This document shows positions 26,208-35,942 of a stretch of DNA of 64,000 nt, in pieces. Every line of letters starts with the position of its first letter. Positions within the stretch are counted from its first letter, which is position 1. The DNA is taken from NCBI GenBank assembly GCA_030041095.1, contig JASHON010000014.1, positions 1 to 64,000 of the forward strand, written 5' to 3'. Made by a program: the position numbers and the translations under genes. The DNA is from Terriglobia bacterium (GTDB lineage Bacteria > Acidobacteriota > Terriglobia > UBA7540). Under the pieces are notes generated by a model, which was not told the origin of the DNA, did not search any database, and saw only the letters and a list, made by a program, of their open reading frames with translations.

Positions 26208-26603
26208 TCAATGAGACTCGCCGCTTTCTTTCTTTCCCGTCCAATTCCCTTTTTCGCCTTCAGTATTGCTCCAGTCTCCGCTCAGCGCGCCTTGTGAGTA
26301 TTTCGCCTTTAACTGATAACTGTTGCCGTCACCGTCAATCTCAATCTGGAGGACATTCTGCTTGAACGAGGCGGAGGTGATCGGCGCGTCGCCCAGGCTG
26401 GAGGACACCGAGCCTGTCACTGTGCTTCCGTTCTGCTGGAGATAAAGCGTGAATGGAGTATCTCCCTGGCTTCCGCCATGGGCGATGCATTTCCACGTGC
26501 CACTCATTTCGTTCCCTTTCGCAGCCGAGGCGGGCGCGGTCGCCACGGCGAGCACAAACATCAATGACAGGATGGCAGTCAGAACCGGTGCAAAACGTTT
26601 CAT
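26208..26603 (-). CDS. small secreted beta-rich protein of unknown function
   Basis: A 131-residue protein with a signal peptide (LTAILSLMFVLAVATAPASA) and a mature part of about 100 residues. The mature part is made of alternating strands (MSGTWKCIAHGGSQGDTPFT, LYLQQNGSTVTGSVSSSLGD, NSYQLKAKYSQGALSGDWSN). The pattern suits a small barrel such as those annotated as lipocalin-like or hypothetical secreted proteins in Acidobacteriota. No catalytic motif is visible. It is encoded 37 bp before the TonB receptor in the same direction, so it may be an accessory periplasmic binder, but this rests on position alone. Confidence 0.65.
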   Translation of the reverse strand: MKRFAPVLTAILSLMFVLAVATAPASAAKGNEMSGTWKCIAHGGSQGDTPFTLYLQQNGSTVTGSVSSSLGDAPITSASFKQNVLQIEIDGDGNSYQLKAKYSQGALSGDWSNTEGEKGNWTGKKESGESH

Positions 26604-26724
26604 AATCTCCTCCAGTATTCCTTATCTAGCAGATCCCTCGAAAAGCGGCAGCCTGCTCGGGCACTGCAAGGGATTTTCGCCGCCCGCGCGCCTTCTGTCA
26701 AGGTCGATCTCTGACGTCCACCCT

Positions 26725-28194
26725 TCAGTGACCGCGCGCGGCGGGAGTGCCGCGCGCGAGAGTTTCTGAAGTGAGGTCTACGTCCTCGACGGGGATGATG
26801 CGGCTGGGGCCAAATCGCTTCAAGCTATCCTCGAAGCTTTGGATGTTGCCTACGACGACAATCACGGTGTCCCGCGGGTTCAAGTACCGGCGAGCCGCGG
26901 CGCGCACCTGGCTCACGCGCAGGCTCCGCATTTTTTCCGGAAACTCGCTCCAGTAATCGAGCGGAAGGCTATAAACGAACAAATCCAACAGCCGGTTCGC
27001 AATTTGATCGTTGGTGACGAAGCGCAACGGCATGTGGCCGCTCAGGTAATTTTCCGTCGTTTGCAGATCCCATCTCTTGACAGCGCGCCCGCGAAGTTGG
27101 CTCATTTGATCGAGCGTCAACTGGATAGCTTCAACGGTGTGATCAGGGCGAGTGGACGTTTTAGCTTCCCAAACGCCGGCTTCCTGGTGGCAATCGAGAA
27201 CGCTGGACGCCCCGTAAGCAAGACCGCGCCGGCTTCGTAGAGCGCTGAAGAGCAGATTTTCTGCCGGTCCGCCCAGTATTTGATTGGCAACCGATAGCAC
27301 AAGATAGTCCGGGTCCGACCGTCCCACGACGCGATTGCCGATGCGGATGACGGATTGGGCCGCGTGCGGATCGTCCACCGCAACCACCTGGCGTTTGGGA
27401 AGCGATGGCGGCGCAGCCGCTGGCGATGGCGGAAGATGGTTCTTCTCCTTCCAGCTTCCGAAATTCCTCCGGGCCCAGGAGAAGACGCGCTCGGGCCGCA
27501 TGTCTCCGACCACCAGTAACACCGCATTGGAGGGGCGATAATAGCGGGCGTAGAATCGCTCAAGGTCGGAGCGTGAGATGCGCCGGATCGAATCCGCTAC
27601 GCCGTCCGCCGGGTGGCCATAAGGAGTTCCACCCAGGGTGGCTTCCTCAAACACCTCGTCGGCAAGATAATTTGGATCCTGACGAAGAACTTCGAGCGCC
27701 GAAAGCGTGTCACGTCGCATGAGCTCAACTTGATCGGCCGGGAAGGTCGGATGCATGGTTATTCCGGCGAGGAGCCGGAGGGCCGTCTCGGTGGACGCGC
27801 TCGGAATCTCGATTTCGGCATACGAGTCATCCCAGTCTGCTTCGGTATCAAGCAATCCGCCTGCGTCGTCGATTGCAGAAGCAATTTGCATGGCACTCTG
27901 CTTTCGGGCGCCTTCCACCAACATTGAAGCCACAAACTGCGCCAGTCCCGGCAGGCCGCGAGGATCGCCGCTCGAGCCCGTCATGATGGCGAGCTCAAGA
28001 GTTACCATGGGAAGTTGCGGCCGATCGAGGGTTACGACCTTCAAACCGTTGGCAAGCACCCGAAGTGAAGGCTGGGGAAGGGAGAATTTCAAGGGGGGCA
28101 GTGCGGTGGGTGGAAACTGGCGCGACCAGAGTTGGGCAGACCCAGCCACCGACGTGCAGGCAATGAGCAAGGCCACAATAGCTTTTCGCATCAA
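26725..28194 (-). CDS. M16 family peptidase, non-catalytic subunit
   Basis: A 489-residue secreted M16-fold protein (signal peptide AIVALLIACTSVAGSA). The zinc motif HxxEH is absent: at the matching place the sequence is GLAQFVASMLVEG. The second-domain Arg-Tyr pair used for substrate binding is present in ALRSRRGLAYGASSVLD. That is the division of labour in heterodimeric M16 enzymes, where one chain carries zinc and the other carries the Arg/Tyr. Its partner is the gene 8 bp upstream (28203-29597). The two would form a periplasmic peptidase that processes or degrades peptides. Confidence 0.88.
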   Translation of the reverse strand: MMRKAIVALLIACTSVAGSAQLWSRQFPPTALPPLKFSLPQPSLRVLANGLKVVTLDRPQLPMVTLELAIMTGSSGDPRGLPGLAQFVASMLVEGARKQSAMQIASAIDDAGGLLDTEADWDDSYAEIEIPSASTETALRLLAGITMHPTFPADQVELMRRDTLSALEVLRQDPNYLADEVFEEATLGGTPYGHPADGVADSIRRISRSDLERFYARYYRPSNAVLLVVGDMRPERVFSWARRNFGSWKEKNHLPPSPAAAPPSLPKRQVVAVDDPHAAQSVIRIGNRVVGRSDPDYLVLSVANQILGGPAENLLFSALRSRRGLAYGASSVLDCHQEAGVWEAKTSTRPDHTVEAIQLTLDQMSQLRGRAVKRWDLQTTENYLSGHMPLRFVTNDQIANRLLDLFVYSLPLDYWSEFPEKMRSLRVSQVRAAARRYLNPRDTVIVVVGNIQSFEDSLKRFGPSRIIPVEDVDLTSETLARGTPAARGH

Positions 28195-28202
28195 GTTGGT
28201 CT

Positions 28203-29597
28203 TCAGTTGATACCCTTGCCGGGTCCTGGTTTCGTCCGCGTCTGCGTTAAAATGGTTTGCCCGCCTGGATAAACTTCCACCAGCGTCCGATTCGCGGCCG
28301 TCAGATATTTTCGCGCCACGCCTGCGATTTCTGCCGGAGTCACTCGCAGCAGCCGGTCGGTCTCCGTATTGTATAGCGCCGGATCTTTCAGGATGACCGT
28401 ATCGTAGCCGAGCGTTTCAGCCTCGCCGTGCGGGCTCTGGCGGCTCATGAGGTAATCCCGCAGGGCTTCGTTCTTCGCTCGTCCGAGCGCAACCGGGCCG
28501 AGGTTTCCCTCTTTTAACCGAGCCAGTATTGCGTGTGTTTCTGCCTCCAGGTCCTCCAACGTATAGCCCGGGTTCGCAATCGCCGTAATCACGAAGAGGT
28601 TGGGAAGTTCCGACAAATCAGCAGAACATTGCACGAGTAACGCCATCTGCTTCTGATAAACCAGATCGTGCTCGAGCCACGAGCTGTTGCCGTCGGATAG
28701 AATCTCTGCGGCCAGCTCCAACGGATAAGCATCAGGAGTGCCATCAGCAGGAATGTGGTAGCCTTCTACGAATGCGGGAAGCGCTACACTCTGCTTAAGC
28801 TTCACTCGCCGCTCCGCCGTTTGCTCCGGTTCTACGGGGTAATCGCGGGGAATAGGACTGGGCGAAGGCTCGAGCCCGCCGAAATCCTGCCTCACCCATG
28901 CGGCCGCCTGGCCTTCGTCAAAGTCTCCGGCGATCACCACGGTGGCGTTTGAGGGCGAGTAATATTCTGCATGAAAGCGGCGCACATCCTCCAGGGACGC
29001 TCGATCGAGGTCAGTTTCGCTTCCGATCGGCATGTGGCGATAAGGTGAAACGGTGAACGCATGGGCATAAAGCGGAGCGAGGATGTCGCCGTAAGGCTGG
29101 TTCTCGAAACGGCGCCGACGTTCTTCCTCGACCACGTCTCTTTCTTTCTCAAAAGCGCCCGGCGTGATGCGGAGGTCACGCATGCGGTCTGCCTCCAGCC
29201 ATAATGCCACTGGCAATTGATTGGCCGGAATGCTCTCCCAAAAGACCGTGGCGTCTGTGGTGGTATAGGCATTATCCTCGCCTCCAGAGCGAACAATGAA
29301 GTTGGAAAACTCGCCGCGCGCCAGATTCCTGGTCCCATCAAACATCAAGTGCTCGAACAGGTGGGCGAAGCCATACATTCCCGGCCGCTCATCCTTTGAT
29401 CCGACGTGATACCACACCTGAACTTCCACAAGGGGAGCTGTCCGGTCCTGCACCATTTCCAAGTGCAATCCGTTTGCAAGGTGTAAAGAACGAATGGGAG
29501 TGAACGGTAGCTTGACGCGAGCGCTCGCGCCCGAGGCCAGGACGATTAAAGAGAGCAACCATAGGACGGCGCCGGAATGGCAGTTGCGGGCTCTCAC
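28203..29597 (-). CDS. M16 family zinc metallopeptidase, catalytic subunit
   Basis: A 464-residue secreted protein if started at GTG 29597, which has GGAG 6 nt upstream and yields a clean signal peptide (HSGAVLWLLSLIVLASGASA). A longer reading from TTG 29636 is possible but unsupported. The inverted zinc motif H79-L-F-E82-H83 (GFAHLFEHLMFDGT) is intact, and the third ligand lies in EKERDVVEEERRRRFEN about 76 residues later. Domain order is that of M16B enzymes. It is followed 8 bp later by a paralogue lacking zinc ligands, so the active enzyme is probably the heterodimer. Confidence 0.9.
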   Translation of the reverse strand: MRARNCHSGAVLWLLSLIVLASGASARVKLPFTPIRSLHLANGLHLEMVQDRTAPLVEVQVWYHVGSKDERPGMYGFAHLFEHLMFDGTRNLARGEFSNFIVRSGGEDNAYTTTDATVFWESIPANQLPVALWLEADRMRDLRITPGAFEKERDVVEEERRRRFENQPYGDILAPLYAHAFTVSPYRHMPIGSETDLDRASLEDVRRFHAEYYSPSNATVVIAGDFDEGQAAAWVRQDFGGLEPSPSPIPRDYPVEPEQTAERRVKLKQSVALPAFVEGYHIPADGTPDAYPLELAAEILSDGNSSWLEHDLVYQKQMALLVQCSADLSELPNLFVITAIANPGYTLEDLEAETHAILARLKEGNLGPVALGRAKNEALRDYLMSRQSPHGEAETLGYDTVILKDPALYNTETDRLLRVTPAEIAGVARKYLTAANRTLVEVYPGGQTILTQTRTKPGPGKGIN

Positions 29598-29841
29598 CGT
29601 ACTCCAGTTGTACACTCTGCCTGAATCTGCTGGCAAGTACCGGCGTAAATCACAGGAAGGATGGCGCTCATCGCCCTTCCGGATTATGGTTCATCGTCAT
29701 CTTCGCAGTTTTTGCAGCTCTTCCGCAGTGTACCGGCAATCAGTACCGCATGGCGTAAGGATTCGGCCCACTCATCCCCATACATCCGGATTGACACACA
29801 ACCCGCCGGGATTTAGCATCGAAGCTGTCCGTTTCGCGCCT

Positions 29842-32800
29842 ATGAAAACAACGCGAATCCCGCTTTGCCTTTGCATTCTGGCCTCTTTGGCTTTGCCGGC
29901 GCTGGGTCAGCAATCTGCTGGTAGTTCCTCTTCCACACCTGCCAGGAACGTCGTTGTGGAGCAGTCTCGAGCCGTCTATCAGCTCAATAACGACGGCACG
30001 GGCGTGATCGTTCAGAGCGCCCGCCTTCGTGCCCTCACGAACATCGGCCTCAAGATGATTGGAGAAGTTTATTTTCCCTACTCCAGCCAGATGGAGGATC
30101 TGCGCATCGACTATTTGCGGACCGTCAAATCCGACGGCACTGTGATTGTGGCCGATCCCTCCAAAGCGTTCGATCTGACCCCGCCCGTCACACGCGAAGC
30201 GCCCACCTTCAGCGATGTCAAGGTGAAAGCGCTCGTTGCCCCGCAATTGCAGGTGGGTGACGCCGTCGAATACCAATACACCACCACGATGAGCACGCCT
30301 TATATGCCGGGCCAGTTCTGGGCCTCACAGTCCCTCGATCGAACCTATCCCGTGAAGTCGGAGACAGTTGTTCTGAGCGTTCCCGAAGGCCGGAAGCTCT
30401 CGTTTGAAGCGGACCCATGCTATCCGTACACAATGAAAAAGGAGAATGGACGGCGCGTTTACACTTGGACGCTCCACGACCTGCAGCCGCCAAAATATCA
30501 TTTTTCTCCCGAAGCGCCTCTCTTTTCCGTCAGCACACTGAGTGACTGGAAACAGGTTGGAGACTGGTATCTGAAGCTTCAATCCGACCGCACGGAGATT
30601 ACTCCGCAAATCACCGCGCTCGCTCAGAAGCTCACGGCGGGAATGAAGACGCCGGAAGAAAAAGTGGATGCGATCTACGCTTATGTAGCCGAGAAAGTGC
30701 GTTATGTGGCCATCGAATTCGGCATCGGTGGTTACCAGGCGCACGCTGCCCAAAGCGTTCTGACCAGCGGTTACGGAGATTGCAAGGACAAATCGGGTTT
30801 GCTGCAAACGCTGCTGGCCGCCGTGGGCATTGCATCGCATCCCGCGCTGGTGAATGCCGTCGGAGGCCGGTTGCAACCAACTGTGCCGATGCCGGGGCAG
30901 TTTGACCATGTTATGACCGTTGTTCCACTTGCAGGAAAAACGCTGTGGCTTGATGCCACGCTGGAAACGGCAGACCCGGGCGTGCTCGCGCCGCCGGTGC
31001 TAGGAAAACACGCGCTGCTGGTGGAAGCAAACACCAGCCGGCTGGTTCAGGTCCCGGATGAAGAGCCCTTTCCGCAACAGTTCATCGCAACGGCCACCGG
31101 CAGCGTTGACCCTAACGGCAAGCTATCGTTGAGCACGCAGCTTCAGCTTCACGGGATAACCGAAGCTTTTATGCGCCAGATTTTCCTGCAAAAGGGCGGA
31201 GACCTCGCATCCAAAATCCTGAAATCCATGGCACAGGCGCAAGTGCCGGGCGCGGCTGTTACCGGCTCAGGCAATTCCGATCCCGACGACCTCTCGGAGC
31301 CTTTCAGCGTTCATTACGAACTGACCAAGGACGCTTTCTTCGACCTCCTTCAAAAAAATCAGGAGATGATTCTGCCCCATTATTTCATCGCGCCAAATCA
31401 GTGGGGCCGGCCGTTGCAGACCGCGCGCCTCGAGGAGGAACAACAGAACAAGTCGACCAGCCCCGGAAGCTGCGCGCCTTCCTTTCCTAACGACATCAAG
31501 CTTGGCGGGCCTGCGGAATACGAGGAAAAGTTCGATCTGGCTGTTCCTGCGGGATACCGGGTGGACCTTCCCGAGCCCATCCAGGTAAATCGGCCATTTG
31601 CAGCCTACTCGTCGACTTACACCTACAAAGACTCACGGCTTGAAGTCCAGCGCGACCTGACAATCAAGGCGTTCAAGATCCCGATGGATGCCCGCCTCAG
31701 CCTCGCTAATTTCCAGTCGCTCATCGACGCTGATTTAAGCCAGAAGCTCACTCTTCGGCGTCCGGCGAGCGCCAATATCCTTTCGAGCAGCGCTTCAATG
31801 AGCGCCAAGGAACTGGTCGCGGCGGCAGATGAGGCGCTCATTAAACACGGCAATCCGCTTTTATCGCGGGATCTGCTGCTGAAGGCGGTAGCCAAGAAGC
31901 CAAAAAGCCACGTGGCATGGAACGATCTTGGCCGGGCCTATGCCACGATGGGAAATTTCTACGATGCGAGGAATGCTTACCAAAAACAACTCGAGATCAA
32001 CCCCTATGATGACTACGCGCACACGAATCTCGGCCTGGTCGATATGGCAGGATACGGCTGGAACGGCGCCATCGGGGAGTTCAATCAGCAACTCGAGGTG
32101 AACCCGCTTGACGGCAATGCCGAATCGCTCCTAGCCTCGGTCTACGATGATGCGCGCGACTGGGCGAGCGCGGCTGCGGCTTACGAGAAGGCCGTCCGCA
32201 TCCGTCCCGGCAACGCCCTCCTCTACGCAGCTTGGGGAACTGATCTCCTGAAGCTTGGAAAGACCGCCGACGGCCGCGCCGAGATGAAACAGGCGATCCA
32301 GTTGAGCAAACTGCCCGTCGCTCTCAACAATGTTGCTTACGGTTTTGCGCAAGCCGGCGTTGATTTGAGCGAGGCGGAACCGGACGCCCGCTCGGCGGTG
32401 GATCAAACCACCCCGGAAAATGCCGATTCCCTGAACGTTCCAAAAACGTATTCTGCTCAATTCCCGCCATTTGCCGCTTATCTCGATACGCTGGGATGGG
32501 TGCTTTACAAAGAAGGCAAAACTGCGGAAGCGGAGGGCGATTTTAAGGCCGCGCTGGAAATCAGCCATGACCCATCAATGGCGAAGCATTACGCCGTCGT
32601 GGCCATGAAGCTTCATCAGCCCGGGCTGGCAAGGCGCTTTTACCGGTTCTCCCAGTTGAAGGCTTACGGGCCACCGGCTTACATCTCCAATGACCTCCTC
32701 CTGTATTTGAAGGCTCATGGCGGCGTGCCCTCCCTCACGCCCGCGCTTACGGCAGAGGCCGTCAAGGAATTGACGGAGCAGCGCAGAGTCTATCCTCCGG

Positions 32801-33741
32801 CAGGCTCATCCTTCACCGCGCCGCCGGCAACGCTGGCGGCGCCGGCTTTTGTGGCGATGAACGTCTTTGTGGATGAAGCTGGAAACGTTGAGGATGCCGC
32901 TGCTAAAGCGGCCTCATCGGCGGGCAAGGTCTCGGAGACGGAAATCGCGGCCCTGCGCTCCGCGGCTCTTAAAGACGTACGCAGGCTTCATTTCCCGCCT
33001 CTCGCATGGCCCGGTCACTCACTGAATACGGTGCGCGTGGTTCTCTTCCTCTACAATCCAAATTCGCCGGCGGCGGCTGACCGGGAGATGGTTTTCTGGC
33101 GTTACGGATTGATTCCCGAGCCTCCGGAAGCGTCGCTTGGACCCGAGTTGCCTGTGATTCTAGCTGTTGCGGCAGCCCGCTATTTCTGCGCCGAAGGGCA
33201 AGCTGGAGCAGGAATTCAGTTGATTCACCAGGAGCTTGCCACGAGCAAGAATCCTTCACGCGATTACAGCATGCTGATGCTTGCCGGCATCACGTTGAGG
33301 AGGGAAGATGATTTCGACGGAGCGAAGGCGGTCTTTCAACTTGCCCAGTCGATTCAGCCGAAGGATGATTTCCCCGACCGCGAACTTGCCGAGACGCTGA
33401 CTGAGGCGGGCGAGCGCCCGGAGGCCATTCAAGCCTACCAAGGCCTGCTTCAAATCGCGCCTGACGATGCGGCGGCGCATTTTGCGCTGGGCTCAGATTA
33501 TGAGGCGCAAGCCGCGGCCGGCTTGGCTCCGCCCATTGCGGCCGGATCCAGCCCAGCCAAGCGCGGCCGGCGCCGGCGGGCCAGCAAAAAAGAGTTGCGC
33601 GCAGAATACGAATCCGCGCTCAGCCAATACTCTTTGGCCAGAAACCTGGAACCCCAAAATGCTGCTTACAATACAGCCTACGCCAAACTGTACGAAAGGG
33701 TTTACCACCACCCGGCTCCTACCGCAACCAAGCGCTTGTGA
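29842..33741 (+). CDS. DUF3857 / transglutaminase-like / TPR multidomain secreted protein
   Basis: A 1299-residue protein with a signal peptide (RIPLCLCILASLALPALGQQ). DUF3857 spans about residues 40-220. A transglutaminase-like domain follows with an apparent triad C314 (SGYGDCKDKSGLL), H356 (FDHVMTVV) and D371 (LWLDATLE). Tetratricopeptide repeats lie at about 670-940 (VAWNDLGRAYATMGNFYDAR, DYAHTNLGLVDMAGYGWNGA) and again at 1130-1220. Between them, at about 1000-1075, is a segment like a TonB C-terminal domain (AFVAMNVFVDEAGNVEDAAA). DUF3857-transglutaminase proteins are periplasmic in many phyla and of unknown substrate. The ATG at 29842 is chosen because it gives a clean signal peptide; the open frame continues upstream into the opposing gene. 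Confidence 0.85.
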   Translation: MKTTRIPLCLCILASLALPALGQQSAGSSSSTPARNVVVEQSRAVYQLNNDGTGVIVQSARLRALTNIGLKMIGEVYFPYSSQMEDLRIDYLRTVKSDGTVIVADPSKAFDLTPPVTREAPTFSDVKVKALVAPQLQVGDAVEYQYTTTMSTPYMPGQFWASQSLDRTYPVKSETVVLSVPEGRKLSFEADPCYPYTMKKENGRRVYTWTLHDLQPPKYHFSPEAPLFSVSTLSDWKQVGDWYLKLQSDRTEITPQITALAQKLTAGMKTPEEKVDAIYAYVAEKVRYVAIEFGIGGYQAHAAQSVLTSGYGDCKDKSGLLQTLLAAVGIASHPALVNAVGGRLQPTVPMPGQFDHVMTVVPLAGKTLWLDATLETADPGVLAPPVLGKHALLVEANTSRLVQVPDEEPFPQQFIATATGSVDPNGKLSLSTQLQLHGITEAFMRQIFLQKGGDLASKILKSMAQAQVPGAAVTGSGNSDPDDLSEPFSVHYELTKDAFFDLLQKNQEMILPHYFIAPNQWGRPLQTARLEEEQQNKSTSPGSCAPSFPNDIKLGGPAEYEEKFDLAVPAGYRVDLPEPIQVNRPFAAYSSTYTYKDSRLEVQRDLTIKAFKIPMDARLSLANFQSLIDADLSQKLTLRRPASANILSSSASMSAKELVAAADEALIKHGNPLLSRDLLLKAVAKKPKSHVAWNDLGRAYATMGNFYDARNAYQKQLEINPYDDYAHTNLGLVDMAGYGWNGAIGEFNQQLEVNPLDGNAESLLASVYDDARDWASAAAAYEKAVRIRPGNALLYAAWGTDLLKLGKTADGRAEMKQAIQLSKLPVALNNVAYGFAQAGVDLSEAEPDARSAVDQTTPENADSLNVPKTYSAQFPPFAAYLDTLGWVLYKEGKTAEAEGDFKAALEISHDPSMAKHYAVVAMKLHQPGLARRFYRFSQLKAYGPPAYISNDLLLYLKAHGGVPSLTPALTAEAVKELTEQRRVYPPAGSSFTAPPATLAAPAFVAMNVFVDEAGNVEDAAAKAASSAGKVSETEIAALRSAALKDVRRLHFPPLAWPGHSLNTVRVVLFLYNPNSPAAADREMVFWRYGLIPEPPEASLGPELPVILAVAAARYFCAEGQAGAGIQLIHQELATSKNPSRDYSMLMLAGITLRREDDFDGAKAVFQLAQSIQPKDDFPDRELAETLTEAGERPEAIQAYQGLLQIAPDDAAAHFALGSDYEAQAAAGLAPPIAAGSSPAKRGRRRRASKKELRAEYESALSQYSLARNLEPQNAAYNTAYAKLYERVYHHPAPTATKRL

Positions 33742-33894
33742 TTTTGCCGGTTCGGAAACTGTGAGAGAGCCGGCTGAGACGCGAAACGCCTCTCGCAGAG
33801 TCGCAAAGGTCCGCAAAGAAGCGAGCGCAGTCTTTGCGAGGAGGCCGTTGGTTGGTTCACGGCCGTTCCGTGAGGGATCCTCTTAGCGGGGCGC

Positions 33895-35046
33895 TCATTG
33901 GTACAGGATAAAACTGGGCTGCGGAGAGAGCAGTAACACTTGCTCCGGGGTCATGAGACGGCCACCCCATTTCACGTCGTTCTTATAGAACAGCTTGAAT
34001 CCGGTGAACTGCACTGGCTGCCGCCCGATATAATCCTTGTAAACTGCAACCTTCAGGCCGGGCGATCCGAACCCGTCCATATCCATTACAATTTCCACTT
34101 GGGGCAGCGGTTTGATGGCGCGATAGTCTGTGACCATTCGCTCGGTGAAACGGTGAACGACCAGAATCTTCGGAGGCAGATTGTTTTCTTGCACCATTTT
34201 TGCCAGGAATCGCGCGGCAAAGTTGATGTCTCCCGCGCTCAGTGTGCCTCTCCACGCGCCGGGCCGCTTGCCTGCGACCAAGGCGAACTCCGGATCGAGG
34301 GCAAGCTCCACGTTGGGCAGCTTGAGGTAAGGCTCGAGACGCGGCACTTCCACCTGCACGGTGCTCCATCCCGGCTGGACATCCAAAAACAGTAAACCCT
34401 GAATCTCACTCGCCATGCTGACGGCCTTTTCGATTTGAGCCTGAGGCATGCGCATCCGGTATTCACCGTCCCGCCCTGGAAGGCCCTGTGCGGCGACCAC
34501 GATGTAATCCACGGCGGGCACCACAGGCGTGGACGGGTCAGCTTTTGCCCATGCGGCCGCAACCGCTTTGAGCCTGGCGATCACCTCGTCCGGAGGATAC
34601 TGGCCAAGAATCCCCATGCGTGGCGAATAGAAATTGCCGTAGTATGCGACGATCCGCTTGAAAGGAAGCAGAGCGCCTGCATCGGGATAGGCGGCGTGGA
34701 CTGGCCAGACCGGCGCCCGGCATGGCCGCAGTGCGACGTTCTTCTGGCTAAGCGCCGCCGGCTTCAGCGCCGTCTCAGCACGCGAATTCTGTGCCGGTTC
34801 TGTCTTGGTAGGCGCAACAGAGTGGGGCTGGCCACAGCGGGTTTGTGGCTTAAGATTGGCAATGGCAAGCATCTTCGCGTTATACACAGCTTCATTCACA
34901 GTGACAGGCGCAGCCGTAGCGAGAGTTGCGGACGCGCCACTCGTCGCCGCCGTTTTGGCCGGCTGGCTGCCACCAGCGGGCAACGAAGCGCTCACGGCAA
35001 CGATTCCAACGAATAGCAAAAGTAAAATTGGTTCCCTCCGGTTCAT
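33895..35046 (-). CDS. secreted protein of unknown function, TIM-barrel-like
   Basis: A 383-residue protein (392 if a TTG at 35073 is used) starting MNRREPILLLLFVGIVAVSA, a signal peptide. After a low-complexity linker rich in Ala, Thr and Ser comes a conserved-looking region: LLPFKRIVAYYGNFYSPRMG, VVPAVDYIVVAAQGL, IQGLLFLDVQPGWSTVQVEV, LPPKILVVHRFTERMV and VEIVMDMDGFGSP. Regularly spaced strands ending in Asp suggest a barrel of glycosidase or polysaccharide-deacetylase-associated type, but no catalytic pair is certain. No Shine-Dalgarno sequence is properly spaced before ATG 35046. Instead TACAAT lies 6 nt upstream, which would fit leaderless transcription. It is a single gene. Confidence 0.6.
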   Translation of the reverse strand: MNRREPILLLLFVGIVAVSASLPAGGSQPAKTAATSGASATLATAAPVTVNEAVYNAKMLAIANLKPQTRCGQPHSVAPTKTEPAQNSRAETALKPAALSQKNVALRPCRAPVWPVHAAYPDAGALLPFKRIVAYYGNFYSPRMGILGQYPPDEVIARLKAVAAAWAKADPSTPVVPAVDYIVVAAQGLPGRDGEYRMRMPQAQIEKAVSMASEIQGLLFLDVQPGWSTVQVEVPRLEPYLKLPNVELALDPEFALVAGKRPGAWRGTLSAGDINFAARFLAKMVQENNLPPKILVVHRFTERMVTDYRAIKPLPQVEIVMDMDGFGSPGLKVAVYKDYIGRQPVQFTGFKLFYKNDVKWGGRLMTPEQVLLLSPQPSFILYQ

Positions 35047-35247
35047 CCTTTTATTGTACACAGGTTTCAGCAAAACACGATCATTGCCACCGGAGCAGGC
35101 ATGTTAAGAATACCGGGAGCCGGGAGGTATGGTACGAATCAGAGAATTGAGTGCGGAGCGGGGATGCGAGTTGATACACTGGGTTCGTAACCAGATGACC
35201 GCGAGCCGGACGGACACCATCATGGATGGAGAAGCGGAGATAACCTG

Positions 35248-35754
35248 TTGCTGAAATCACTTTTTGATTACGACTATTGGGCAAATCGCGCGGCTTTGGA
35301 AAGCCTGAACACGGTGCCGGGTGGGTGCCGTCCGGGCGAGGGAGCACTTAGGATCTTTGGACACATTGTCGGTGCACAGCAGCTTTGGCTGGCGCGCTTC
35401 AATAATCCCAATCCACCCAACGCGCAGCCTTGGCCGGCAGCGACCATCGATGACTGCCGCTCGGCGGTGGATGCCTTGCACGAACGCTGGACTGTTTTGC
35501 TCGATTCGCTGATGCCTGAAAAGCTGGCGGACGACCTTACCTATCGGAATACCAAGGGAGTGGAGTTCAAAACCTGGATTGAAGGCATCCTGATGCACCT
35601 GATCGTCCACTCCGCGTATCATCGCGGCCAGGTTGCAGCCTCAGTGCGCGCAGCAGGCGGCCAGCCTGCAGCCACGGACTATGTGGTCTATCTTCGAACC
35701 GCTGATTCCACCGCCTTGGCCAAATCCCGCGGGCTGACTGGCTCTGCCACATAG
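35248..35754 (+). CDS. DinB family protein
   Basis: A 168-residue four-helix metal-binding protein. The opening LKSLFDYDYWANRAALESLN and the metal ligand pattern H (FGHIVGAQQLWLARF) plus H-x3-H (LIVHSAYHRGQVAASVRAAG) are typical of the DinB/YfiT-like superfamily. Members include thiol-dependent transferases, but most have no known reaction and the name DinB does not imply DNA-damage response here. The start is TTG at 35248 with GGAGAT 6 nt before it; no ATG is available upstream in frame. Codon use is like its neighbours. It stands alone between two unrelated genes. Confidence 0.82.
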   Translation: MLKSLFDYDYWANRAALESLNTVPGGCRPGEGALRIFGHIVGAQQLWLARFNNPNPPNAQPWPAATIDDCRSAVDALHERWTVLLDSLMPEKLADDLTYRNTKGVEFKTWIEGILMHLIVHSAYHRGQVAASVRAAGGQPAATDYVVYLRTADSTALAKSRGLTGSAT

Positions 35755-35888
35755 TCCCAGTCGCCGCGATGCATGGTTTCAACGTAGCAATTCATATCCA
35801 GCACGCGCGCCGCACGCCCTGGGACGGGAACGGGCCGCTGTTCCAAGCGCCTACTGCGGCCGGAGGCTGTCCGGCACGCTCTTCTTGG

Positions 35889-35915
35889 TTGACCCTCAAA
35901 TCCCTCTGATATAAT
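35889..35915 (+). promoter_or_regulatory. promoter for the CocE-type hydrolase
   Basis: TTGACC (35889-35894), 15-bp spacer, TATAAT (35910-35915), with TG one base before the -10 hexamer (TGATATAAT, an extended -10). It ends 27 bp before the GTG start at 35943. This is the best-looking sigma-70 promoter in the window; the spacer is 1-2 bp short of ideal. Confidence 0.65.
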
Positions 35916-35942
35916 CGTGGGCTTACTCTTCCCGGAGATGCG

